From NCBI RefSeq assembly GCF_036178845.1, contig NZ_CP108070.1, forward strand, positions 2,232,001 to 2,296,000: DNA of 64,000 nucleotides. The letters run 5' to 3'. Made by a program: the position numbers and the translations under genes. The number at the start of each line of letters is the position of its first letter. The first letter of the stretch is position 1. The notes beneath the pieces were generated by a model. The model saw nothing but the letters and a program-made list of their open reading frames with translations, was not told the origin of the DNA and searched no databases. Below are positions 24,435-32,285 of the stretch, piece by piece. The DNA comes from Streptomyces sp. NBC_00271 (lineage in GTDB: Bacteria; Actinomycetota; Actinomycetes; Streptomycetales; Streptomycetaceae).

Positions 24435-25739
24435 TCACTTCCCTGAGATGGTCAGATCGCCGCGCCTCGGCACCGCGAAACCCTCAAGGTCGGCCCTCGT
24501 CAGACCCGTCACCCTCGCCATCTCCGCGATGTCGAGGGCACCACAGTCCAGGCCGCGCAGGAGGTAGCCGCTGAGGGCCTTGGCGGTGGCGGGTTCGTCC
24601 ATGACGTCGCCGTCGGTGTGGTTGGCGTAGCGGGAGAGGCGGGCGGCCGCCTGTTCGAAGCCCTCGCGGTAGAAGGCGAAGACGGCGGCGTAGCGGGTCG
24701 GGATGTGGCCGGGGTGCATGTCCCAGCCCTGGTAGTAGGCGCGCGCCAGGGCGCGGCGGGTGAGGCCGTAGTGGAGGCGCCAGGCGTCGTGGACCTTCTC
24801 GGTGGGGCCGATCGGCAGCACGTTGGTGGAGCCGTCCGAGACGCGTACGCCGGTGCCGGCGGCCGCGACCTGCATGATCGCCTTGGCGTGGTCGGCGGCC
24901 GGGTGGTCGCTGGCCTGGTAGGCCGCGCTGACGCCGAGGCAGGCGCTGTAGTCGAAGGTGCCGTAGTGCAGTCCGGTGGCTCGGCCCTCGGCGGCCTGGA
25001 TCATCCGGGCGACGGTCGCGGTGCCGTCGGTCGCGAGGATGGACTGGCTGGTCTCGATCTGGATCTCGAAGCCGATACGGCCGGGCTCCAGGCCGCGCGC
25101 CTTCTCGAACTCCTCCAGGAGCCGGACCATCGCGGTGACCTGCTCGGCGTACGTCACCTTGGGCAGCGTCAGCACGAGCCCCGCGGGCAGGCCTCCCGAC
25201 TCCATCAGGCCCGTCAGGAAGATGTCGAGCGTGCGGATGCCCCGGTCTCGTACCGGCGCCTCCATGCACTTCATGCGGATGCCCATGTACGGGGCCGCCG
25301 TGCCGTTCTCGTACGCCTCGGCGATCAGGCGGGCCGCGCGGGCCGCCGCCTCGTCCTCCTCGGCGTCCGGGCGCGGGCCGTAGCCGTCCTCGAAGTCGAC
25401 CCGCAGGTCCTCGATGGGCTCGCGCTCCAGCTTGGCGCGTACGCGGTCGTAGACGGGTTCGGCGAGGTCGTCGGTGAGGCCGAGGACGGCGGCGAAGGAC
25501 GCCGCGTCGGGGGCGTGCTCGTCGAGGGCGGCGAGGGCCCGGTCGCCCCAGGAGCGGATGGTGTCGGCGGCGAACACGTCGCCGGGGACGTACACGGTGT
25601 GGACGGGCTGTCGGGTGCCGGGGTCTCCGGGGTAGCGCCGCGCCAGTTCGGCGTCGACCGGGGCGAGGGAGGCGCTGATCTCCTCGCTGACGGCGCCCGC
25701 GAGGCTCGTCGCCACGTTCTCCTGCTGGCCCTGACCCAT
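24435..25739 (-). CDS. DUF6986 family protein (HpcH/HpaI aldolase-like)
   Basis: A 434-residue cytosolic protein related to the citrate lyase beta/malate synthase/HpcH aldolase superfamily. Signs are DLRVDFEDGYGPRPDAEEDEAA near 110-131, RMKCMEAPVRDRGIRTLDIF near 155-174, and FEIQIETSQSILATDG near 228-243 with the acidic metal ligands. In other Streptomyces such genes lie near ureide (allantoin/glyoxylate) genes; here it stands alone. The ATG at 25739 has GGAGGG 7 bp upstream. A dyad at 25756-25770 covers the region before the start. The exact reaction is unknown. Confidence 0.8.
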   Translation of the reverse strand: MGQGQQENVATSLAGAVSEEISASLAPVDAELARRYPGDPGTRQPVHTVYVPGDVFAADTIRSWGDRALAALDEHAPDAASFAAVLGLTDDLAEPVYDRVRAKLEREPIEDLRVDFEDGYGPRPDAEEDEAAARAARLIAEAYENGTAAPYMGIRMKCMEAPVRDRGIRTLDIFLTGLMESGGLPAGLVLTLPKVTYAEQVTAMVRLLEEFEKARGLEPGRIGFEIQIETSQSILATDGTATVARMIQAAEGRATGLHYGTFDYSACLGVSAAYQASDHPAADHAKAIMQVAAAGTGVRVSDGSTNVLPIGPTEKVHDAWRLHYGLTRRALARAYYQGWDMHPGHIPTRYAAVFAFYREGFEQAAARLSRYANHTDGDVMDEPATAKALSGYLLRGLDCGALDIAEMARVTGLTRADLEGFAVPRRGDLTISGK

Positions 25740-25755
25740 CCCACACCCTCCAGTT

Positions 25756-25790
25756 TTCCGCTCCACGGAATCAACAATCCGTAGAGCGAA
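25756..25790. promoter_or_regulatory. IclR-like dyads upstream of the DUF6986 gene
   Basis: TTCCG and CGGAA flank a 5-base spacer (25756-25770), giving a 15-bp dyad. A degenerate second copy, ATCCGTAGAGCGAA, follows at 25777-25790. The TTCCG-n5-CGGAA form resembles sites of IclR-family regulators of allantoin/glyoxylate genes in Streptomyces as I remember them. The regulator is not in this window. Confidence 0.45.
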
Positions 25791-25921
25791 GTTATCCATG
25801 GCCCTTCCCGATGGTCAACACCTGTCCACGGCATGGTCCGTCATGTGCACTCCTGCACCACGCCTTCTTTCGCGTCGCGGGGCACACCCCTCATGCTGGC
25901 CCCGAGGGGAGGGGATCACAC

Positions 25922-26812
25922 ATGTCGAACACCCGCAGAGTGACGCGACGCATGGGTCTGCGGACGGTGGTGGCCGCCGCGGTCGCCGTACCCCTGCTCA
26001 CCACGGCGTCCGCCTCCGCCAGCCGGCGCGGCGGCCACCGTCTGGAGGTCATGACGTTCAACCTGCGCTTCGCGAGCACCGCCGAGCCCAACAGCTGGGC
26101 CGTGCGCCGCCCGGTGATGCGCGAGCTGTTGCGCCGGGAGGCGCCCCACGTCATCGGCACCCAGGAGGGCATCTACCAGCAACTGCGAGACATCGATTCC
26201 GACCTCGGACCGCACTACGACTGGATCGGCACGGGCCGCGTGGGCGGCAGCCACGACGAGGCGGTGGCGATCTTCTTCGACACCCGTCGGGTGACACCGG
26301 TCGAGCACGACAGCTTCTGGCTCTCCGACACCCCCGAGCTGATCGGCTCGAACACCTGGGGCGCCGCCTTCCCGCGCATCGTCACCTGGGTCCGCTTCCG
26401 CGACCTGCGGGACGCACGGGAGTTCTATGTGCTCAACACCCATCTGGACCACGCGAGTCAGTACGCACGCATGCGTGCCGCGCGCCTGATCTCCGAACGC
26501 ATCGCGCGCTTCGACCGGGCTCTGCCGCTCGTCGTGACCGGCGACTTCAATGCCGCCGCCCACCAGAACCCGGTGTACGAAGCGATGCTGGGCGCCGGGC
26601 TCGTCGACACCTGGGACACGGCGGCCGAGCGCGGCACGCTCTACGGGACCTTCCACGGCTACCAGCCGCTGACGCCGGACGGCGACCGTATCGACTGGAT
26701 CCTGGTCGGACCCGGGGTGACCGTGCACCGGGCGGCCGTCAACACCTTTTCGGTGGACCGCCAGTTCCCGAGCGACCATCTGCCCGTGCAGGCCTGGCTG
26801 AGTCTGGCATGA
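25922..26812 (+). CDS. Secreted endonuclease/exonuclease/phosphatase family protein
   Basis: A 296-residue exported metal-dependent hydrolase. A twin-arginine-like signal (MSNTRRVTRRMGL plus a hydrophobic stretch) ends at SASA near residue 32. The domain then shows MTFNLRF, GTQEGIY (the catalytic metal-binding Glu), LNTHLDH, VVTGDFNAA and SDHLPVQAWL, the full EEP signature. Such enzymes cleave phosphodiesters in nucleic acids, inositol phosphates or sphingomyelin; the substrate is open. GGGGAGGGG precedes the ATG. A 17-bp terminator stem follows directly. Confidence 0.9.
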   Translation: MSNTRRVTRRMGLRTVVAAAVAVPLLTTASASASRRGGHRLEVMTFNLRFASTAEPNSWAVRRPVMRELLRREAPHVIGTQEGIYQQLRDIDSDLGPHYDWIGTGRVGGSHDEAVAIFFDTRRVTPVEHDSFWLSDTPELIGSNTWGAAFPRIVTWVRFRDLRDAREFYVLNTHLDHASQYARMRAARLISERIARFDRALPLVVTGDFNAAAHQNPVYEAMLGAGLVDTWDTAAERGTLYGTFHGYQPLTPDGDRIDWILVGPGVTVHRAAVNTFSVDRQFPSDHLPVQAWLSLA

Positions 26813-26814
26813 GC

Positions 26815-26852
26815 GAGGCCCCCGTGACCGCGCGGGCGGTCACGGGGGCCTC
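26815..26852. terminator. Bidirectional hairpin terminator
   Basis: A perfect 17-bp stem, 26815-26831 (GAGGCCCCCGTGACCGC) with 26836-26852, around a 4-base loop. It lies between the convergent phosphatase-family gene and etfA and probably ends both transcripts. Confidence 0.9.
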
Positions 26853-26874
26853 GTACGGCCGGAGCCGGACTCGA

Positions 26875-27837
26875 TCAGCCCTTGCGGGTCTTGATCTCCT
26901 CGGTGAGCTGCGGGACGACCTCGAAGAGGTCGCCGACCACGCCGTAGTCGACCAGGTCGAAGATGGGCGCCTCGGCGTCCTTGTTGATCGCCACGATCGT
27001 CTTCGACGTCTGCATACCGGCGCGGTGCTGGATCGCGCCGGAGATGCCGGAGGCGATGTACAGCTGCGGCGAGACGGACTTGCCGGTCTGGCCGACCTGG
27101 TTGGTGTGCGGGTACCAGCCGGCGTCCACCGCGGCACGCGAGGCGCCCACGGCCGCGCCGAGGGAGTCGGCGAGGTTCTCGATGATCGAGAAGTTCTCGG
27201 CGCCGTTGACACCACGGCCGCCGGAGACCACGATCGCGGCCTCGGTCAGCTCGGGGCGGCCGGTCGACTCGCGCGGGGTACGCGCGGTGACCTTGGTGCC
27301 GGTGGCCTTCTCGGAGAAGGAGACCGCGAGGGCCTCGACGGCGCCCGCGGCCGGGGCGGCCTCCACGGCGGCCGAGTTCGGCTTGACCGTGATGACCGGG
27401 GTGCCCTTGGCGACACGGGACTTGGTGGTGAAGGAGGCGGCGAACGCGGACTGCGTGGCCACCGGGCCCTCGTCGCCGGCCTCCAGGTCGGTCGCGTCCG
27501 TGATGATGCCGGAGCCGATGCGGATCGCGAGGCGAGCCGCGATCTCCTTGCCCTCGGCGGAGGACGGGACGAGCACGGCGGCCGGGGAGACGGCCTCGTA
27601 CGCGGCCTGGAGCGCGTCCACCTTCGGGACGACCAGGTAGTCGGCGTACTCGGCGGCGTCGTGCGTGAGGACCTTGACCGCGCCGTGCTCGGCGAGCGCG
27701 GGGGCGGTGGCCTCGGCGCCGGAGCCGAGGGCGACGGCGACGGGCTCACCGATGCGGCGGGCCAGCGTCAGCAGCTCCAGGGTGGGCTTGCGGACGGCGC
27801 CGTCCACGTGGTCGACGTAGACGAGAACTTCAGCCAT
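26875..27837 (-). CDS. etfA: Electron transfer flavoprotein alpha subunit
   Basis: A 320-residue subunit with the ETF alpha FAD domain in its C-terminal half: RPELTEAAIVVSGGRGVNGAENF at about 193-215, then SRAAVDAGWYPHTNQVGQTGKSVSPQLYIASGISGAIQHRAGM. It forms a heterodimer with EtfB, carries FAD, and passes electrons from acyl-CoA and other dehydrogenases to the ETF-quinone reductase. It follows etfB by 76 bp in one operon. Confidence 0.95.
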   Translation of the reverse strand: MAEVLVYVDHVDGAVRKPTLELLTLARRIGEPVAVALGSGAEATAPALAEHGAVKVLTHDAAEYADYLVVPKVDALQAAYEAVSPAAVLVPSSAEGKEIAARLAIRIGSGIITDATDLEAGDEGPVATQSAFAASFTTKSRVAKGTPVITVKPNSAAVEAAPAAGAVEALAVSFSEKATGTKVTARTPRESTGRPELTEAAIVVSGGRGVNGAENFSIIENLADSLGAAVGASRAAVDAGWYPHTNQVGQTGKSVSPQLYIASGISGAIQHRAGMQTSKTIVAINKDAEAPIFDLVDYGVVGDLFEVVPQLTEEIKTRKG

Positions 27838-27913
27838 GGGACTTCTTCTCTCCTGCTTACGAAAGATGAGGGGCGGTCAGCGAGTGGAGGTTCAGCGAGC
27901 CTCGAACGGGCCT

Positions 27914-28699
27914 TTAGATGAACTTCTGGCCCGCGAGGAACTCGGCGAGCTGCTTGCCGCCCTCGCCCTCGTCCTTGACGATCGTGCCGGCCGTGCGCGC
28001 CGGGCGCTCGGTCGCGGAGTCGACCTTGGTCCAGGCGCCCTCGAGACCGACCTCGCCCGCCTCGATCTCCAGGTCCTCCAGGTCCCAGGACTCCACCGGC
28101 TTCTTCTTGGCGGCCATGATGCCCTTGAAGGAGGGGTAGCGCGCCTCACCCGACTGGTCGGTCACCGACACGACCGCCGGGAGGGAGGCCTCCAGCTGCT
28201 CGGACGCGCTGTCACCGTCACGACGGCCCTTGACGACGCCGTCCTCGACGGAGACCTCGGAGAGCAGCGTGACCTGCGGGACACCCAGGCGCTCGGCCAG
28301 CAGGGCGGGGACGATACCGGCGGTGCCGTCGGTCGAGGCCATGCCGGAGATGACCAGGTCGTAGCCGGCCTTCTCGATCGCCTTGGCGAGCACCAGCGAC
28401 GTGCCGATCGCGTCGGTGCCGTGCAGGTCGTCGTCCTCGACGTGGATGGCCTTGTCCGCGCCCATGGAAAGCGCCTTGCGCAGGGCGTCCTTGGCGTCCT
28501 CGGGACCGACGGTCAGCACGGTGATCTCGGCGTCGTCCGCTTCGTCGGCGATCTGCAGCGCCTGCTCCACCGCGTATTCGTCGAGCTCCGAGAGCAGACC
28601 GTCCACGTCGTCACGGTCCACGGTCAGGTCATCGGCGAAGTGCCGGTCGCCAGTGGCGTCGGGCACGTACTTCACAGTGACAACGATCCTCAAGCTCAC
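27914..28699 (-). CDS. etfB: Electron transfer flavoprotein beta subunit
   Basis: A 261-residue subunit with the start MSLRIVVTVKYVPDATGDRHF, the conserved DEYAVEQALQIAD, DLVISGMASTDGTAGIVPALLAERLGVPQVT and the C-terminal WDLEDLEI segment of the family. It binds AMP and contacts the dehydrogenase partner. The GTG at 28699 has GGAG upstream. A dyad at 28808-28819, 110 bp upstream, may tie it to fatty-acid degradation control. Confidence 0.95.
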   Translation of the reverse strand: MSLRIVVTVKYVPDATGDRHFADDLTVDRDDVDGLLSELDEYAVEQALQIADEADDAEITVLTVGPEDAKDALRKALSMGADKAIHVEDDDLHGTDAIGTSLVLAKAIEKAGYDLVISGMASTDGTAGIVPALLAERLGVPQVTLLSEVSVEDGVVKGRRDGDSASEQLEASLPAVVSVTDQSGEARYPSFKGIMAAKKKPVESWDLEDLEIEAGEVGLEGAWTKVDSATERPARTAGTIVKDEGEGGKQLAEFLAGQKFI

Positions 28700-28807
28700 G
28701 CCGGCTCTCCTACTGCATCGTCATTTCTGGGCTGCCTTCTTTCAGGCAGCATAGGCGCCTGAAGCGGCCGATCCCGGTCGGGGCGACCCGCGCTCCGAAC
28801 GAAATAT

Positions 28808-28819
28808 TACTCGCCAGTA
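28808..28819. promoter_or_regulatory. Dyad upstream of etfBA
   Basis: TACT CGCC AGTA (perfect 4-bp arms) lies in the etfB leader. Related GAGTAG/CAGTAG direct elements recur at about 28883-28917. This resembles TetR-type sites near acyl-CoA metabolism genes, which fits an ETF operon. No regulator gene is adjacent. Confidence 0.35.
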
Positions 28820-28918
28820 CACCCAGTTCCTGCCCACTAAGCAAGCGCTTTGAACTGTGACCTTGGCAACGCTGCGTAACCGACGAGTAGGACTCACCAG
28901 TAGGACCGGCGAGTAGCT

Positions 28919-29455
28919 TCAGTCGCGCAGGCCGTTGAAGCGCCCCTGGTGATACAGCAACGGGCGGCCCGCGCCCGACGGATCACCGAGGACGACCTCG
29001 GCCAGCACGATGCGATGATCCCCGGCCGGCACCCGCGCCGCGACCCGGCAGACGAGCCAGGCCAGTACGCCGTCGAGGACGGGAACACCTTCCGGGCCCT
29101 TGCGCCAACGGGTGGGCGCGCCGAAGCGGTCGGCGCCGCTGCGGGCGAAGGTGGCGGCGAGTTCCTGCTGATGCTCGCCGAGTATGTGGATGCCGACGTG
29201 CTCGGACTCGGAGATCGCGGGCCAACTGGAGGCGCCGACACCGATGCCGAAGGAGACGATCGGGGGCTCGGCGGAGACCGAGCTGAGCGAGGTGGCGGTG
29301 AAGCCGACGGGACCCGAGCCTCCCTGCGCCGTGATCACGGCGACACCGGCCGCGTGCTGCCGGAAGACGGAGCGCAGGAGGTCGGGTGAGGCGAGTTGCG
29401 CATCGGGAGAGGGAGAGGCGAGCCGAAAACTGTCCAGGTCGGGCGTGGCCGTCAT
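28919..29455 (-). CDS. Flavin reductase family protein (FMN-binding split barrel)
   Basis: A 178-residue flavin reductase-like protein: LRSVFRQHAAGVAVITAQGGSGPVGFTATSLSSVSAEPPIVSFGIG near 25-70, and FHIL-type IHILGEHQQELAATFARSGADRF after it. The family reduces free FMN/FAD with NAD(P)H for a partner monooxygenase, or binds flavin itself. I use ATG 29455 behind AAGGACG; a longer frame starts at 29503. No oxygenase is adjacent. Confidence 0.88.
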   Translation of the reverse strand: MTATPDLDSFRLASPSPDAQLASPDLLRSVFRQHAAGVAVITAQGGSGPVGFTATSLSSVSAEPPIVSFGIGVGASSWPAISESEHVGIHILGEHQQELAATFARSGADRFGAPTRWRKGPEGVPVLDGVLAWLVCRVAARVPAGDHRIVLAEVVLGDPSGAGRPLLYHQGRFNGLRD

Positions 29456-29661
29456 GGAGTCGTCCTTCTGCGAGGGGTGACGTGGGGGTCCGTGGGTGCT
29501 CAACAGACCGGACAGCGCGCACTCGCGGTGCGGGCCAGGTCCACGTGGACGCGCTCGAAGAGAAGGAGTTCCGGGGGCATACGGTCAGGTTGACGATAGG
29601 TGGTGCGTGCAGTCAAGTACGTCCGGTCATCTGCGAGATGCCTCACCATGATCGCCACGAG

Positions 29662-30090
29662 TCAGACGGCCTCTCCCAGCGCCGCGATCACATCCGCCTT
29701 GCGCGGCTGTCCGGTCGCGCGCCGCACGATCCGTCCGTCGGCGTCGAGGACGAGCACGGTCGGGGTCTTGAGGATCTCGAGTTCGCGGACGAGTTCGAGG
29801 CGGTCCTCGGCGTCGATCTCCACGTGGCGCACGCCCGGGACCATTCCGGCCACCTCGGTGAGCACCCGCCGGGTGGCCCGGCACGGAGCGCAGAAAGCGC
29901 TGGAGAACTGGACGAGCGTGGCCCGTTCACCGAGCCCCTCCCCCAACTCCGCCGCGCCGAGCCGCTTTCCACCGTCACGCCCGCGCACTCTCACCCTCCC
30001 GCTCCGCCGCCGTTGCAGCACTCCGAACGCGCTCGCCGCCGCGAGCACCACCACGCACACCACAAGTCCGGTCATCTCCAGCACAAGCAT
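29662..30090 (-). CDS. Membrane-anchored thioredoxin-fold protein
   Basis: A 142-residue protein with an N-terminal membrane helix (about 7-25), a basic linker, and a thioredoxin domain carrying the active site FSSAFCAPCRATRR near residues 62-75 and the cis-Pro segment LKTPTVLVLD. The CxxC motif points to disulfide exchange, probably on whichever side of the membrane the domain faces. It is divergent from a DUF4395 membrane protein across 60 bp. Inverted arms AAGCATTC (30085-30092) and GAATGCTT (30138-30145) sit at either start. Confidence 0.85.
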   Translation of the reverse strand: MLVLEMTGLVVCVVVLAAASAFGVLQRRRSGRVRVRGRDGGKRLGAAELGEGLGERATLVQFSSAFCAPCRATRRVLTEVAGMVPGVRHVEIDAEDRLELVRELEILKTPTVLVLDADGRIVRRATGQPRKADVIAALGEAV

Positions 30091-30150
30091 TCACGAGACC
30101 GCAAAGATTCCCGGGTCCACGGACCGCCCTTCATACGGAATGCTTGATTC

Positions 30151-30567
30151 ATGGACATTGACGCAAGAGGGCCGCGGTTCGGTGCGGCCGTGACGACCGT
30201 CGTACTGGCGGCCGTTCTCATCACCGGCAGCACCTGGCTGTTGGCCTGGCAGGTACTGGCGTTCGCGCTGGGCGCCTCGGGCGGCGTGGCGCGCTCCCCT
30301 TACGGCTGGCTGTTCCGCACGGTCGTACGCCCCCGACTCGGGCCGCCCGCACAGTACGAGTCGCCGCAACCGCCGCAGTTCGCGCAGGCCGTCGGGCTGG
30401 TGTTCGCCGTGGTGGGGCTGATCGGTTTCACGGCGGGGCCCGACTGGCTGGGGTTCGCCGCGACCGGCTGCGCGCTGGCGGCCGCGTTCCTCAACGCGGC
30501 GTTCGGATACTGCCTGGGCTGCGAGATGTACCTGCTCGTACGTCGGGTGACGGTACGCGCCCAGTGA
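30151..30567 (+). CDS. DUF4395 integral membrane protein
   Basis: A 138-residue protein with about four membrane helices. It shows the DUF4395 pattern: DARGPRFGAAVTTVVLA at the N-terminus and a C-terminal FGYCLGCEMYLLVRR with a CxxC pair. The CLGC cysteines and the divergent thioredoxin suggest a redox partnership, perhaps passing electrons across the membrane as in DoxD/DsbD-like systems. That is inference. Confidence 0.8.
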   Translation: MDIDARGPRFGAAVTTVVLAAVLITGSTWLLAWQVLAFALGASGGVARSPYGWLFRTVVRPRLGPPAQYESPQPPQFAQAVGLVFAVVGLIGFTAGPDWLGFAATGCALAAAFLNAAFGYCLGCEMYLLVRRVTVRAQ

Positions 30568-30682
30568 CGGTGAGTTAGAAGTCCGAGGTCGATCAGGGGA
30601 CACGTGACGAGGATCTCGCCGCATCGCGGCACTGGGACTGGCCACTCGTCCGTTCTTGGGGCACGATCTGCGCAATGCCGTA

Positions 30683-30702
30683 AACCTACGGCTGCGTAAC
30701 TT
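30683..30702. promoter_or_regulatory. Lipid-regulator-like dyad before the acyltransferase gene
   Basis: CTACGG CTG CGTAAC is a near-palindrome (AAnnTACG...CGTAnnTT) located 51 bp upstream of the acyltransferase ATG. It resembles the TTACGnAnCCGTAA-type sites known for TetR regulators of fatty-acid desaturation. Recognition is from memory and the regulator is not in the window. Confidence 0.45.
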
Positions 30703-30752
30703 TCCCGCCGGGAGACCCCTTCCCGAGCAGAGAGAAAGGGTCCACCCCGTCC

Positions 30753-31481
30753 ATGGCAGAGCTTGTCTACCGTCCCGTCGTCGGTCTCGCCCAAGTGTTG
30801 TTCAAGGCCTGGGACCTCAAGATCGACTGCAAGGGATCGGAGAACATTCCGCGCTCGGGCGGCGCCGTGCTGGTCAGCAACCACATCAGTTATCTGGACT
30901 TCATCTTCGACGGTCTGGCCACCTTGCCACAGAAGCGCCTGGTGCGTTTCATGGCGAAGGAGTCGGTCTTCCGGCACAAGATCTCCGGTCCGCTGATGCG
31001 GGGCATGAAGCACATCCCGGTGGACCGCAAGCAGGGCGAGACGGCGTATCAGCACGCGCTGGATTCACTGCGGTCCGGCGAGATCGTCGGCGTCTTTCCC
31101 GAAGCGACCATCTCCCAGTCCTTCACCCTGAAGAGCTTCAAGTCGGGTGCCGCGCGCATGGCCCAGGAGGCCGGCGTGCCGCTGATCCCGATGGCCCTGT
31201 GGGGCACCCAGCGGCTGTGGACCAAGGGCCACCCGCGCAACTTCAAGCGCAGCCACACCCCGATCACCATCCGGGTCGGCGAACCGGTGGAGGCGCCGCA
31301 GGACCAGTACGCGGGCGCCATCACCCGGCGACTGCGCGAGCGTGTCCAGGAGCTCCTGGAGGCCGCGCAGCGCGCCTATCCGGTCCGCCCCAAGGGCCCG
31401 GACGACACCTGGTGGATGCCCGCGCACCTCGGCGGCACGGCGCCGACCGCCGAAGAGGTGAAGGCGGCCGAGGCCCGCTGA
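30753..31481 (+). CDS. plsC: 1-acyl-sn-glycerol-3-phosphate acyltransferase
   Basis: A 242-residue membrane-associated acyltransferase. Motifs in order are NHISYLDF (HX4D, about 45-52), the KESVFRHKISGPLMRGMKHIPVDR block, FPEATIS (about 115-121) and VPLIPMALWG. It transfers acyl groups to lysophosphatidic acid in phospholipid synthesis. Streptomyces have several paralogues, so the precise substrate is uncertain. The ribosome site is weak (GAAAGGG 13 bp upstream). Confidence 0.9.
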   Translation: MAELVYRPVVGLAQVLFKAWDLKIDCKGSENIPRSGGAVLVSNHISYLDFIFDGLATLPQKRLVRFMAKESVFRHKISGPLMRGMKHIPVDRKQGETAYQHALDSLRSGEIVGVFPEATISQSFTLKSFKSGAARMAQEAGVPLIPMALWGTQRLWTKGHPRNFKRSHTPITIRVGEPVEAPQDQYAGAITRRLRERVQELLEAAQRAYPVRPKGPDDTWWMPAHLGGTAPTAEEVKAAEAR

Positions 31482-31628
31482 ATCGTCACGCCGGGGCGTG
31501 GCCGGTGATCCGCGCCGCGCCTCGGGGCTGAACTTCTCCAGGAGTGCGGCGAGTTCGGCCCCGCCGCACCCCACCGCGCCTCGTCGCACCCCACCCATCG
31601 CCCGCGTCCGGGTGAGGGGTGGTCGGCC

Positions 31629-32201
31629 TCAGAGCGCGGCGGGAAGCGTCTTCCAGAGGTGCGGCCGGTCGGGGGCGGCCTTGAGGACGCTCAGCACGAC
31701 CGGGTGAGGTTCGGCGTACAGGACCGGATAGTCGAGTTCGTCGAACTCGGGGTCGGGCGTGAAGGCCAGCCGCTCGCCGTCCAGGGAGAACTGGGCGTCC
31801 ACGCCCGGCTTGTTGCCTCGGGGGTCCTGCCGGTGCCAGGCGCCGTTGAACCGCACGGCGACGAGCCCGTGCACCTCGTCGAACTTCTGGTAGCAGAACG
31901 CCGTCGGGATGTCCTCGGCCCGCAGCAGAGCGGCCAGGGCGTGGGCCTTCGCGTAGCAGATGCCGGTGCGCCGCTCCAGCACGTCGGAGGCACGCCAGGT
32001 GACCCGAAGATCGCCGGAGTCCTGCGAGTGCGGGATGGTGTCGCGCACGAATTCGAAGGCCGCCCGCGCATAGGCATACGAGTCGACGGCCCCCTTGGCC
32101 AGCCGCGCGGCCGTCTCCTGTACGAGCGGATGGTGATGGTCGATGACCTCGTCGGCGGCCAAGTAGGCAGACAGGTCGGCGGTGTTCTGGATCAGCTCCA
32201 T
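31629..32201 (-). CDS. Transglutaminase-like protein
   Basis: A 190-residue cytosolic protein with the transglutaminase-core triad. The Cys is in RRTGICYAKAHALAALLRA, the His in DEVHGLVAVRF and the Asp in WHRQDPRG. It lacks a signal peptide. Bacterial members are usually proteases or peptidases rather than cross-linking enzymes. I use ATG 32201 because the promoter at 32210-32239 places the transcription start at that codon. There is no ribosome site, which fits a leaderless message. Confidence 0.85.
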   Translation of the reverse strand: MELIQNTADLSAYLAADEVIDHHHPLVQETAARLAKGAVDSYAYARAAFEFVRDTIPHSQDSGDLRVTWRASDVLERRTGICYAKAHALAALLRAEDIPTAFCYQKFDEVHGLVAVRFNGAWHRQDPRGNKPGVDAQFSLDGERLAFTPDPEFDELDYPVLYAEPHPVVLSVLKAAPDRPHLWKTLPAAL

Positions 32202-32209
32202 GCCCGGAG

Positions 32210-32239
32210 AGCATAGGAATGCGATCACCTGAGAGTCAA
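32210..32239 (-). promoter_or_regulatory. Vegetative promoter giving a leaderless transglutaminase-like mRNA
   Basis: On the minus strand a TTGACT -35 (32234-32239) and TATGCT -10 (32210-32215) are separated by 18 bp. The -10 ends 8 bp before the ATG at 32201, so transcription should start at or next to the start codon. Confidence 0.75.
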
Positions 32240-32285
32240 TGACTTTTCAGGTGACCGCATATCTATGCAGACACTGGTGTCCGGG

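Noticed and set aside
24426..24445. Terminator at the DUF6986 gene end
   Set aside because: The 6-bp stem encloses the stop codon and is short. It is noted only with the neighbouring repeat.
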